From Burkholderiales bacterium (GTDB taxonomy: Bacteria; Pseudomonadota; Gammaproteobacteria; Burkholderiales; Burkholderiaceae_C), in assembly GCA_947452135.1 (NCBI GenBank), contig CANGBT010000011.1, positions 1-32,211 on the forward strand: a DNA stretch of 32,211 nucleotides. The letters are read 5' to 3'. A model generated the notes under the pieces. The model was not told where the DNA came from and did not search any database. It saw only the letters and a list, made by a program, of their open reading frames with translations. Shown here one piece after another: positions 16,971 to 26,472 of this stretch; position 1 is the stretch's first letter; each line of letters starts with the position of its first letter. The translations under genes and the position numbers were made by a program.

Positions 16971-17954
16971 ATGAAAAAAACCCTTGTCGCCGCCACGGGG
17001 GTGAGCCTTGCCGCGACCCTCGCGTGGGCTGTCAGTGGCGGGTCTGTCAATTTCCCTGACCTGGCTCCGAATGCCACGATCGATGCCATTTATCCGAGTT
17101 GCGATGCAAGCACCTCTGGCGGAATTAAAACAGTAACTCCCCCGGCACCTGGGACCGACTGCAACATTCAGCCCGACGTGCAAACGGTGTCCATCTATCG
17201 GCTGGCCTTGTGCGCCTCAAAACCGGATGCACCCACGCCATCCACCGAAGGTTTGCTCGCCAGCTGTGAGGTCATATTCAACTCCACCAGTGATACCGGA
17301 TCTTCAGCCGATATCGCGCTCAACGCCGTCACTGCATTGACCGATGGCACCATGAGCAAGCCGGCCAATGGGACTTACACGCATTTGTATGTCGAGATTG
17401 ATCCGGAAGTCAGGATCAAGACATCGGTGAAGTTCAGTGAGGACATGGCTGATTCAAATGGCGGTACCCAAGGTGTTTATTGCTGGTCAAAAACCGTCTC
17501 CACCTTTGTTTTCGCAATGAATAACCAAGGTGAGTTGCCGCCGGCAACCGAATGCGCCGCTGCGCCGCCTGAGGCGTCAAGCGTGTCGGCCACGAGTATT
17601 TATTACAACTCGTTGAAGGATGATTCGCAGGCCAGCGGAACAGGGTTTGTCAACACCATCACCAACCTGCCGACCACGGCGGGCGGACCCGAAACGCTGG
17701 ACGCCTATCTGATTGATGCTGCTGGAAAACTGGTCGAAACTCAAACGGTGAATTCGATCGGGACGGTCAAGCGTGTGGCCGCCATCTTGACCTTGCCCAA
17801 CCCGGGTGTGGTCGTGACCGACGCCACGTCAAGTTTTGTGCTGGGATACAACAACAGCAAAGGCAGTCAAATTTCCACGCAAAGCGGTGCAACGCCGTCT
17901 CGCGTCAGCAAATTCGGCAACGGGCCTTTTGACATGACGGTGGCCGTTCAGTAA
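16971..17954 (+). CDS. Secreted protein of unknown function
   Basis: ATGAAAAAAACC start, Sec-type signal MKKTLVAATGVSLAATLAWAVSGG; no recognised family motif in the remaining ~300 aa. Confidence 0.8.
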   Translation: MKKTLVAATGVSLAATLAWAVSGGSVNFPDLAPNATIDAIYPSCDASTSGGIKTVTPPAPGTDCNIQPDVQTVSIYRLALCASKPDAPTPSTEGLLASCEVIFNSTSDTGSSADIALNAVTALTDGTMSKPANGTYTHLYVEIDPEVRIKTSVKFSEDMADSNGGTQGVYCWSKTVSTFVFAMNNQGELPPATECAAAPPEASSVSATSIYYNSLKDDSQASGTGFVNTITNLPTTAGGPETLDAYLIDAAGKLVETQTVNSIGTVKRVAAILTLPNPGVVVTDATSSFVLGYNNSKGSQISTQSGATPSRVSKFGNGPFDMTVAVQ

Positions 17955-18017
17955 CCCGGACCGGTTCAGCGCACCGGCCCCAGGTTCAGGCCAGCCACAG
18001 GATTGAGAAGTTGGCGA

Positions 18018-18545
18018 TCACTCTTGCGCTACCCACTCGCCTGACTTGCCGCCGTGCTTTTCCAGCACGCGCACATTGCCCATCACCATGCCGCGGTCGG
18101 CGGCCTTGCACATGTCGTAAATCGTGAGCAGACCGATCTGCACGGCGGTGAGCGCTTCCATCTCCACACCGGTGCGGCCGTGGGTTTCGACCTGCGCGGT
18201 GCAGATGACGCGGCTGGCTGCGCGGTCGATGGTGAAGTCGACCGCCACGCGGGTGATGGGCAGCGGGTGGCACAGCGGGATCAGCTCGGCCGTGCGCTTG
18301 GCGGCCTGGATGGCGGCGATGCGTGCCACGCCGAGCACGTCGCCCTTGGCCGCGTGGCCGGCTTCAATCAGCGCGAGCGTGGCACCCAGCATGCGGATGT
18401 CGCCGCTGGCTCTGGCGACGCGGTGGGTTTCGGCCTTGGCCGACACGTCGACCATGTGCGCTTGACCGGCGCTGTCGAAGTGGCTGAGCGGCGAAGCCGC
18501 GCTCGGTGCCGCGGGCGGGTTGGCGCTGTCTTCAGATGCGTTCAT
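18018..18545 (-). CDS. moaC: Cyclic pyranopterin monophosphate synthase
   Basis: [51 protein letters not shown] and [28 protein letters not shown] are MoaC signatures. ATG at 18545. Confidence 0.95.
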   Translation of the reverse strand: MNASEDSANPPAAPSAASPLSHFDSAGQAHMVDVSAKAETHRVARASGDIRMLGATLALIEAGHAAKGDVLGVARIAAIQAAKRTAELIPLCHPLPITRVAVDFTIDRAASRVICTAQVETHGRTGVEMEALTAVQIGLLTIYDMCKAADRGMVMGNVRVLEKHGGKSGEWVAQE

Positions 18546-18691
18546 GGCGGGCAGCCCGGGGGCGTTTGGCGGCAAGGGTTGGCTGGCATCATAGGCAGCG
18601 CTGCGGTCTGTTCCGCATGCGGGCGTCACGTCGTTTGAACTTGGGCGCGTGCCGGGAGTCACACCGTGCGTTTGCGTTGCGAAAGTCCTTC

Positions 18692-20308
18692 TTGAAGCGT
18701 TGTTCCCATTTGCGGCCCGTGTTGCGCCGGTGTCTGGTCTGGCTGACCGGCGCCGCCTTTTGCGTCGGTGCGTTGTCGCCACCTGCCTTTGCGCAGTCCA
18801 ACTTGCCGTCGCTGGGCGACACCGCGTCGGAAGACTTCAACATCGGCACCGAGCGGCGTCTGGGCGACGCGATCATGCGCGAGATCTTGCGCGACCCCGA
18901 CTACGTCGACGATCCGATCCTGCTCGAGTACCTGCAGTCGCTGTGGCAGCCGCTGGTGGCCGCCGCGCAGTCGCTGGGCGATCTGGACGCCGACCTGCGG
19001 CAGCGCTTCGCCTACGAGCCGTTTCTGGTGCGTGACCGCTCGGTCAACGCTTTTGCGCTGCCGGGTGGCTTTGTGGGCGTGCACCTCGGGCTGATGGCGA
19101 TCACGCAAACGCGCGATGAGCTGGCCTCTGTGCTGGCGCACGAGATGACGCACGTCAACCAGCGCCACATCGCCCGCGGCTTTGCCAACAGCAAGCGGCA
19201 AAGCCTCATCACCGCAGCCGCCATGATCCTCGGCGTGCTGGCCGCCACGCGCTCGGGCGGTGCCGATGCGGCCAACGCCATGATCATTGGCGGGCAGGCC
19301 ATGGGCATGCAGGGCCAGCTCAATTTCTCGCGCGACATGGAGCGCGAGGCCGACCGCATCGGCATGGCCATGATGAGCACCGCGGGCTTTCAGCCCTCGG
19401 GCATGGCGGCGATGTTCGAGCGTCTGCAGCAGGCCTCGCGGCTCAACGACTACGGCGGCTTTCCGTACCTGCGCAGCCACCCGTTGACCACCGAGCGCAT
19501 CGGCGAGGCGCGGGCGCGGCTGGGCACCGTGGGCATCGGTTCGCCGGCCGCGCTGCAAAGCTCGCCGTCCACCGCGCTCGAGCACAGCGCTTCGCTGGCA
19601 CGAGCGCGCGTGCTGATGGACACGCGCGCCGATGCCTTGCGCCGCTGGCAGGCGCTCGACGGCGAAGGCTCCACGCCCAGCGCCTCGCGCGGCGAGCGTT
19701 TTGCCGACGACTACTCGAGCGCGCTGGCCTCAAGCCTGTTGCGCGACTGGGCCGGCGCCGACGCCTCGATCCGCAAGGCGATGAGCCTGGCGCGCGGCAC
19801 GCCGCCGCTGGCGCCCGATGTGCGTGCCGAGCGGGCGGTTCGATTGCTGCAGGTGCAGTCGCTGATCGACCGCGGCGATGTGCGCAATGCGCGCGCGGTG
19901 CTCGCACCGCTGGCCCAACCGGGCAACGCCTCGCGTCCGGTGCTGTTGTTCAGCGCGCAGATCGCGCTGGTCATGGGGCAGACCGGCGATGTGCTCGCAG
20001 CACAGCAAAGCGCCGATCAGTTGCAGATCTGGGTCGCGCAGCACCCCCTGGATGCCGAGGCCTGGTTGTCGCTCAGCCGCGTGCGCGCGCAGCTTGGGCA
20101 GGGCTTGCAGTCGCTGCGCGCCGATGCCGAGTCGCGCTACTCGCTGGGCGATCTGCCGGGCGCCATCGAGCGGCTGCGCGCCGGCCGGCGCCTGGCGGGC
20201 ACGGCCAGCGGCGCGGGCGATTTCGTCGAGTTGTCGGTGATCGATTCACGCCTGCGCACGATCGAGGCGGAGCGCCGGCAGCAACTGCTCGACGCCAAGA
20301 ACCTCTGA
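18692..20308 (+). CDS. M48-family periplasmic metalloprotease (BepA/YfgC-like) with C-terminal helical/TPR-like region
   Basis: [20 protein letters not shown] zinc motif, [39 protein letters not shown]. Start uncertain (TTG 18692, GTG 18719 or ATG 18617 all in frame before the signal peptide). Confidence 0.88.
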   Translation: MKRCSHLRPVLRRCLVWLTGAAFCVGALSPPAFAQSNLPSLGDTASEDFNIGTERRLGDAIMREILRDPDYVDDPILLEYLQSLWQPLVAAAQSLGDLDADLRQRFAYEPFLVRDRSVNAFALPGGFVGVHLGLMAITQTRDELASVLAHEMTHVNQRHIARGFANSKRQSLITAAAMILGVLAATRSGGADAANAMIIGGQAMGMQGQLNFSRDMEREADRIGMAMMSTAGFQPSGMAAMFERLQQASRLNDYGGFPYLRSHPLTTERIGEARARLGTVGIGSPAALQSSPSTALEHSASLARARVLMDTRADALRRWQALDGEGSTPSASRGERFADDYSSALASSLLRDWAGADASIRKAMSLARGTPPLAPDVRAERAVRLLQVQSLIDRGDVRNARAVLAPLAQPGNASRPVLLFSAQIALVMGQTGDVLAAQQSADQLQIWVAQHPLDAEAWLSLSRVRAQLGQGLQSLRADAESRYSLGDLPGAIERLRAGRRLAGTASGAGDFVELSVIDSRLRTIEAERRQQLLDAKNL

Positions 20309-20386
20309 CCGCCGCGCCTTGAGGAGCGTCGTCAGACGCCGGATCACCGGCCGCTAGACTCGCCGCAAACTCGCGGTGGGGGCCTG

Positions 20387-23300
20387 ATGAAACTCGCAAT
20401 CCGGTGTGCAGCCTGGGCGCTGCTGGCGTTGTTGCTGAACCCGGCGCACGCCGCTTCCATCCGCAGCATGAGCCCCCAAGGCGAGGTGGCTCACATCGAG
20501 CAGGTGGCGATCGCCTTCTCGCAAGCCGTGGTGCCATTCGGTGAGCCGCGTCTGGCCGATCCGGTGACGCTCACGTGCGTGGGCGCACCGCCGGCGCTCA
20601 CCGCGCACCGCGGCCGCTGGACCAGCGATCGCGATTGGGTCTACGACTTCGACCAGACGCTGCCGCCCGGCGTGCGCTGCAGCGTGCAGGTGAGCGCTGA
20701 CTGGAAGCCGCTGGCCGCCGGCGTGCCGGCCACGCTCAGCGGCACCACCACGTTCCAGTTCGGCACCGGCGGGCCGGCGGTGCTCGACACGCAGCCCTAC
20801 GACGGCGCGACCCTCGAAGAAGACCAGCACTTCGTCTTCACGCTCAACGGCGCGGCCACCGAGCGCAGCGTGGCCGACAACACCTGGTGCGAGGTCGACG
20901 GCATCGGCGAGCGCCTGCCCGTGCGCCTCGTGAGCGGCGGCGTGCGCGATCAGATCCTCAAGGCCATCGGAGCGCGCGCGCTGAAAGACGCCAGGCTTGA
21001 AGCCGAGCGTCAGGCCAAGCTGCTGGTGCTGAGCTGCCCGCGTCCGCTGCCCGCCGACACGGCCGTGCGCGTGGTGTGGGGGCGCGGCATTGCCGCGGCG
21101 GCCAACCCGGGCGTGGTCACCCGCGCCGAGCAGCGTTTTTCGTTCAAGGTGCGCGCGAAGTTCAGCGCCGAGTTCTCGTGTGAGCGCGAACGCGCCGGCG
21201 CGCCGTGCCTGCCGATCCGCCCGCTGGTGCTGCGCTTTTCGGCGCCGGTCGATCGCCAGCTCGCCGCGCAGGTGCGGCTGGTGCCGGCCGGTGGCTCGCC
21301 GATCGCGCCGCAGTTTGACAAGGACGACCGCGCCACCGAGGTCCAGTTCATCACGCTGACCCAACGCGTGGCCGACAACACCACCTTCACGCTGACGCTG
21401 CCGGCCAATCTGAAAGACACCACCGGCCGGCCGCTGGCCAACGCCGGCGCGTTTCCGATGAAAGTCGCCACCGGCGATGCGCCCCCCATTGCCAAGTTCG
21501 CCGCCGCGCCGTTTGGCATCGTCGAGCGCTACGCCGAAGCGCCCGGTCCTGCTGCGGCGCCGGCGCTGCTGCCGGTCACGCTGCGCCATGTGCAAGGCGA
21601 TTTGCGCCCATCGGCCAGTGCGGGCGCGGTGCGTGTGCGCCGGCTGCAAACCGACGCCGACATCCTGGCCTGGTACGCGAGGCTGCGCCGTTATCACGAA
21701 GGCCAGATCACGGCCAAGGACGCCGGCTTGCCGCGCGAGCAGTGGACCGAGATCGTCTCGCACGTGGACGAGCGCGGGCGCACCCAGCGCCAGAAGATCG
21801 ATCGCTGGGTGCCAACGCGCACGCTGTCGCTGCTCAAGACCGATGCCGCCGCGCAGCGGCTCGAACTCCCGCAACTGCAAGGCGGCGACCCGCGGCCGTT
21901 CGAGGTGGTGGGCATCCCGCTGACCACGCCCGGCTTCCATGTGGTCGAGATCGAATCGGCGCGGCTCGGCCAGGCGCTGCTCGACCCGGCTGCGCCGATG
22001 TATGTGCGCACCGGCGCGCTGGTCACCAACCTCGGCGTGCACATGAAGATCGGCCGCGAGAACAGCGCGGTGTGGGTCACCACGCTCGACCGCGCCAAGC
22101 CGGTGGACGGCGCCGACGTGGCGATCAGCGACTGCCGCGGCAAGCCGCTGTGGAGCGGGCGCACCGACGCGCAAGGCCTGGCCCGCGTGCCGCACGCGCT
22201 CGAGCCGCAGCCCGCCGAGTGCCTGGCCGATGGCGGCTACTTCGTGAGCGCGCGCAAGGCCGATGGCTCGGGGGCTGGCGCGGTCATCGACACCGCGTTT
22301 GCCTTCACGAGCTGGCAGCAAGGCATCGAGCCGTGGCGCTTCAACCAGCCCACCAGCAGCTCGAGCGAGCGTGATTCGGTGGCGCACACCGTGTTCGACC
22401 GCACGCTGCTGCGCGCCGGCGAGACGGTGTCGATGAAGCACTTCGTGCGCGCCGAAACGCTCGGTGGCCTGGCGCCATGGAAAGCCGGCGAGCTGCCCGA
22501 TCGGCTCAAGATCATTCACCAGGGCAGCGGCCAGCAGGTCGTGCAGCCGCTGGTGTGGAACGGCACGCGCCACGCGCTGTCGAGCTGGAACATCCCGCCG
22601 GCGGCCAAGCTGGGCACGTATGAGGTGGTGCTCGAGCGCACCGGCGCCAACGAGCGCCAGCGCGCCAGCTGGGTGGGCGGCAGCTTCCGTGTCGAGGAGT
22701 TCCGCTTGCCGCTGGTCGATGCGCGCCTGAGTGCGCCCGCGCAGGTGCCGATCGCGCCGCGCGAGCTGCCGCTCGGCGTGCAGATGACGTACCTGTCGGG
22801 CGGCGCCATGGCGCGCTCGCCGGCGCAGGTGTCGGCGGTGCTGCAGCCGCGCGTCGTGCAGTTCGCGGGCTTCGACGGCTACAGCTTCGAGCCGCCGCGC
22901 GAGCTGCCGGCCGCGGGTGCGCACGACGACGAAGAAAGCGCGCCGAGCGACACGCGGCTGGTCGCCGACAAGCTGGCGCTGGCCACTGATGCCCAAGGTG
23001 CGGCCACGGTGCAGCTCAAGAACCTGCCGCCGATCACCCGCGCGAGTGCGCTGCAAACCGAGCTGACCTACGCCGACCCCAACGGCGAGACGCAAACCGT
23101 GAGCAGCCGCATCGACCTGTGGCCGAGCGCCGTGGTGCTGGGCATCCGGTCGAAGTCGTGGGCCAGCGAGCAAGGCCCGGTGCGCTTCAACGTGGTCGCG
23201 CTCGACACGCGCGGGCGGCCGCTGCGCAACCAGGCGGTGGCGGTGCGCGCGCGTCTGTCGCAAACGCTGAGCAGCCGCACGCGCATCGTGGGCGGCTTCT

Positions 23301-26300
23301 ACGCCTACGACAGCCGCACCGAGATCAAGGAACTCGGCACGCTGTGCAGCGGCAACACCGACGAGCGCGGCGCGCTCGCGTGCGAAGCGCAGATCGACAC
23401 GCCCGGGCAGATCGAGCTGATCGCGCAGGCCAAGGACGGCGCAGGCTACCTTGCGCAGGCCGCCACCGGCGTGTGGGTCACGCGCCGAGGCGAGCTGTGG
23501 TTCGCGCAGGACAACGACGACCGCATCGACGTGCTGCCCGAAAAGCCGCGCTACGAACCCGGCGAGACCGCGCGGTTGCAGGTGCGCATGCCGTACCGCG
23601 AGGCGACCGCGCTGGTCAGCGTCGAACGCGAAGGCCTCATCGACACCCGCGTGGTCACGCTGCACGGCAGCGACCCGACCGTCGAGCTGAAGATCGACAA
23701 GGCGTGGGGCCCCAATGTGTACGTCAGCGTGCTGGCGCTGCGCGGGCGCATCCGCGAGGTGCCGTGGTATTCGTTTTTCACCTGGGGCTGGCGCGAGCCG
23801 CTGAGCTGGGCGCGCTCGTTCTGGTACGACGGCCGCGCGTACCAGGCGCCCACCGCCATGGTCGATCTGTCCAAGCCGTCGTTCAAGTTCGGCGTGGCTG
23901 CGCTTCAAGTGGGCACCGCCGCGCACGAGCTGAGCGTCAAGGTGAGCACCGACCAGCCGCAGTACGCGGTGCGCCAGAAGGTGCAGGTGCTGGTTCAGGT
24001 GACGCAGCCGGTGGCCGGTGGCAAGGCCGCGGGCGTGCCGCAAGCCGGCACCGAAGTGACGTTTGCCGCGGTCGACGAGAGCTTGCTCGAGCTGCGGCCC
24101 AACGAGTCGTGGGACTTGCTCAAGGCGATGATCCGCACGCGCGCCTGGGGCGTCGAGACCAGCACCGCACACGGCGAAATCATCGGCCGGCGCCACTTCG
24201 GCCGCAAGGCGGTGCCGGCCGGCGGCGGGGGCGGCCGCGGCGGCACGCGCGAGCTGTTCGACACGCTGCTGCTGTGGAAGGCCACCGTCGAGCTCGACGC
24301 GAAGGGCGAGGCGCGCATCGAGGTGCCGCTCAACGATTCGCTCACGCGGTTCCGGCTGGTGGCGATTGCCGACGGCCCGCCCGACGCCGCGATCGCCACC
24401 TTCGGCACCGGCAGCACCACGGTGCGCGTGACGCAGGACTTGCAACTGCTGCCGGGCCTGCCGCCGGTGGTGCGCGGCGGCGACCAGTTCAACGCCACGC
24501 TCACGCTGCGCAACACCACCGCGCGCGAGATGAAGGTGCGCGCCACGCTGGCCGGCACGGTCAATCGCGACGAGGCCGGCACCTCTGCCGCCGGCGCGCC
24601 GGCCATCGCCCGCTCGCCACTCGCCTTCGCGCCGCAGGACGTGGTGCTCGCCGCCGGTGCCGCGAAGGAAATCGCCTGGCCGGTGAGCGTGCCGGTGGAC
24701 GCTTTCAGCATCGGCTGGGAAGCTGCCGTCGAGGCTCCGCCTGCAGCGGGTGCGGCGGGTGCGGCCACGGCCAGGGACCGCGTCAAGCTCACGCAGCTGG
24801 TGGCCGAGGCGGTGCCCACGCGCGTGATGCAAGCCACGCTCGCGCGGCTCGACGGCGCCTTCGCGCTGCCGGTGGCTGCGCCCGCCGGGGCGTGGCCCGA
24901 ATCAGGCATGAAGCGCGGCGGCTTGCGCGTGGCGCTGCAGCCGAAGCTCGGCAGCGCGCTGCCGGGGTTGCGCCGCTACTTCGAGACCTACCCGTTCGGA
25001 TGCCTCGAGCAAAAGGCCGCACAGGCACTCGGTTTGCGCGACGCGGCGCGCTGGGCCACGCTGCTCGAAGTGCTGCCCACGTACATCGATGCCGACGGGC
25101 TGGCCAATTACTTTCCGGTGCGCCCCGGTGAAGCGCCTGCCGGCAGCGATCGCCTCACCGCGCAGCTGATCGCCACCGCGCAGGAGGCCGGCTTCACGCT
25201 GCCCGACGGGCCGCGCAACGCGATGCTCGATGGCCTGGCGGCGTTCGTCGAAGGCCGCATCGATCACCGGCCGTGGGCGCCGCCCGCCGCGCAAACGCTC
25301 AACCTCACGGTGCGCAAGCTGGCCGCGCTCGATGCGCTGGCGCGAGCCGGCCGCGCGCAGCCGCGCATGCTGGGCTCGATCGCGCTCACGCCCAACGCCT
25401 GGCCGACGGCAGCGGTGATCGACTGGCTGAACCTGCTGCGGCGCTTTCGCGCCCAGAACCAGGCGATGGGCGAGCTGCCGCAGCGCATCGAGCAGGCGCA
25501 GCAGATCTTGCGCAGCCGCCTCGCACTCGGCGGCACCACGCTGAAGTTCAGCGACGAGGCCGGCGACCACTGGTGGTGGCTGATGGACAACGCCGACGCC
25601 AATGCGGCGCGGCTGATCCTGGCCGTGATCGACGAGCCCGCGTGGCGCGACGACCTGCCGCGCATGGTCGTGGGCAGCCTGGGCCGCCAGCGCGAAGGCG
25701 CGTGGTCGACCACCACCGCGAACCTGTGGGGCGCCATCGCGCTCGACCGCTTTGCGGCGAAGTTCGAGTCGCAGCCGCCCACCGGAACGAGCGTGTTGCG
25801 GCTGGACGCCGGGGCTGTCGCCGCATCGACCAAGCCGCTGTCGCAGACCGCCTTCGACTGGGCGAAGCAGCCCGCCGGCGGCGCGCTCACGCTGGCATGG
25901 CCCGACACGGCCGCGACCTTGTCGGCTCAGCAGTCAGGCCGCGGCGCGCCGTGGCTCACGGTGCAAAGCCTGGCCGCGGTGGCGATCACGCAGCCGATCA
26001 GCGCGGGCTACAGCGTCAAGCGCAGCGTGAGCGCGGTGTCGCGCAAGGACCCTTCGCGCTGGTCGCGTGGCGACGTGCTGCGCGTGCGGCTGGAGATCGA
26101 CGCGCGCGCCGAGATGAGCTGGGTGGTGGTGAGCGATCCGGTGCCCGGCGGCGCCACGCTGCTGGGTTCCGGGCTGGGCCGCGACAGCGCGATCGCGGCG
26201 CAGGCGGCCACCGAGGGTGGCGAGGCGGATGCCGGCGCCAGCGCCAACGCCGCCTACGACGAGCGCGGCTTCGAGGCCTTCAGGCGCTACTACGCGCAGC

Positions 26301-26446
26301 TGCCGCGCGGTCGCCATGTGCTCGAGTACACGCTGAGGCTCAACAGCGCGGGCCACTTCGCGCTGCCGCCGTCGCGCGTCGAGGCGATGTACGCGCCCGA
26401 GTCGTTCGGCGAGCTGCCCAACGCGGCGATCGACGTGGCGCCGTGA
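20387..26446 (+). CDS. Bacterial alpha-2-macroglobulin family protein (YfhM-like, thioester-containing)
   Basis: 2019-aa ORF; signal peptide MKLAIRCAAWALLALLLNPAHAAS; thioester motif YPFGCLEQKAAQALGL; adjacent to a PBP1C gene as in the classic yfhM-pbpC arrangement. Confidence 0.93.
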   Translation: MKLAIRCAAWALLALLLNPAHAASIRSMSPQGEVAHIEQVAIAFSQAVVPFGEPRLADPVTLTCVGAPPALTAHRGRWTSDRDWVYDFDQTLPPGVRCSVQVSADWKPLAAGVPATLSGTTTFQFGTGGPAVLDTQPYDGATLEEDQHFVFTLNGAATERSVADNTWCEVDGIGERLPVRLVSGGVRDQILKAIGARALKDARLEAERQAKLLVLSCPRPLPADTAVRVVWGRGIAAAANPGVVTRAEQRFSFKVRAKFSAEFSCERERAGAPCLPIRPLVLRFSAPVDRQLAAQVRLVPAGGSPIAPQFDKDDRATEVQFITLTQRVADNTTFTLTLPANLKDTTGRPLANAGAFPMKVATGDAPPIAKFAAAPFGIVERYAEAPGPAAAPALLPVTLRHVQGDLRPSASAGAVRVRRLQTDADILAWYARLRRYHEGQITAKDAGLPREQWTEIVSHVDERGRTQRQKIDRWVPTRTLSLLKTDAAAQRLELPQLQGGDPRPFEVVGIPLTTPGFHVVEIESARLGQALLDPAAPMYVRTGALVTNLGVHMKIGRENSAVWVTTLDRAKPVDGADVAISDCRGKPLWSGRTDAQGLARVPHALEPQPAECLADGGYFVSARKADGSGAGAVIDTAFAFTSWQQGIEPWRFNQPTSSSSERDSVAHTVFDRTLLRAGETVSMKHFVRAETLGGLAPWKAGELPDRLKIIHQGSGQQVVQPLVWNGTRHALSSWNIPPAAKLGTYEVVLERTGANERQRASWVGGSFRVEEFRLPLVDARLSAPAQVPIAPRELPLGVQMTYLSGGAMARSPAQVSAVLQPRVVQFAGFDGYSFEPPRELPAAGAHDDEESAPSDTRLVADKLALATDAQGAATVQLKNLPPITRASALQTELTYADPNGETQTVSSRIDLWPSAVVLGIRSKSWASEQGPVRFNVVALDTRGRPLRNQAVAVRARLSQTLSSRTRIVGGFYAYDSRTEIKELGTLCSGNTDERGALACEAQIDTPGQIELIAQAKDGAGYLAQAATGVWVTRRGELWFAQDNDDRIDVLPEKPRYEPGETARLQVRMPYREATALVSVEREGLIDTRVVTLHGSDPTVELKIDKAWGPNVYVSVLALRGRIREVPWYSFFTWGWREPLSWARSFWYDGRAYQAPTAMVDLSKPSFKFGVAALQVGTAAHELSVKVSTDQPQYAVRQKVQVLVQVTQPVAGGKAAGVPQAGTEVTFAAVDESLLELRPNESWDLLKAMIRTRAWGVETSTAHGEIIGRRHFGRKAVPAGGGGGRGGTRELFDTLLLWKATVELDAKGEARIEVPLNDSLTRFRLVAIADGPPDAAIATFGTGSTTVRVTQDLQLLPGLPPVVRGGDQFNATLTLRNTTAREMKVRATLAGTVNRDEAGTSAAGAPAIARSPLAFAPQDVVLAAGAAKEIAWPVSVPVDAFSIGWEAAVEAPPAAGAAGAATARDRVKLTQLVAEAVPTRVMQATLARLDGAFALPVAAPAGAWPESGMKRGGLRVALQPKLGSALPGLRRYFETYPFGCLEQKAAQALGLRDAARWATLLEVLPTYIDADGLANYFPVRPGEAPAGSDRLTAQLIATAQEAGFTLPDGPRNAMLDGLAAFVEGRIDHRPWAPPAAQTLNLTVRKLAALDALARAGRAQPRMLGSIALTPNAWPTAAVIDWLNLLRRFRAQNQAMGELPQRIEQAQQILRSRLALGGTTLKFSDEAGDHWWWLMDNADANAARLILAVIDEPAWRDDLPRMVVGSLGRQREGAWSTTTANLWGAIALDRFAAKFESQPPTGTSVLRLDAGAVAASTKPLSQTAFDWAKQPAGGALTLAWPDTAATLSAQQSGRGAPWLTVQSLAAVAITQPISAGYSVKRSVSAVSRKDPSRWSRGDVLRVRLEIDARAEMSWVVVSDPVPGGATLLGSGLGRDSAIAAQAATEGGEADAGASANAAYDERGFEAFRRYYAQLPRGRHVLEYTLRLNSAGHFALPPSRVEAMYAPESFGELPNAAIDVAP

Positions 26447-26472
26447 CGCAGGTCGCGGCTGCGTGGTGCAGG

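Noticed and set aside
20354-24832. 1492-aa minus-strand ORF antisense to the alpha-2-macroglobulin gene
   Set aside because: Low-complexity Arg/His/Ala/Gln-rich translation with no family motifs; typical GC-driven shadow ORF opposite a confident long CDS.
23119-25131. 670-aa plus-strand overlapping ORF
   Set aside because: Arg/Ala-rich alternate-frame shadow of the alpha-2-macroglobulin gene.
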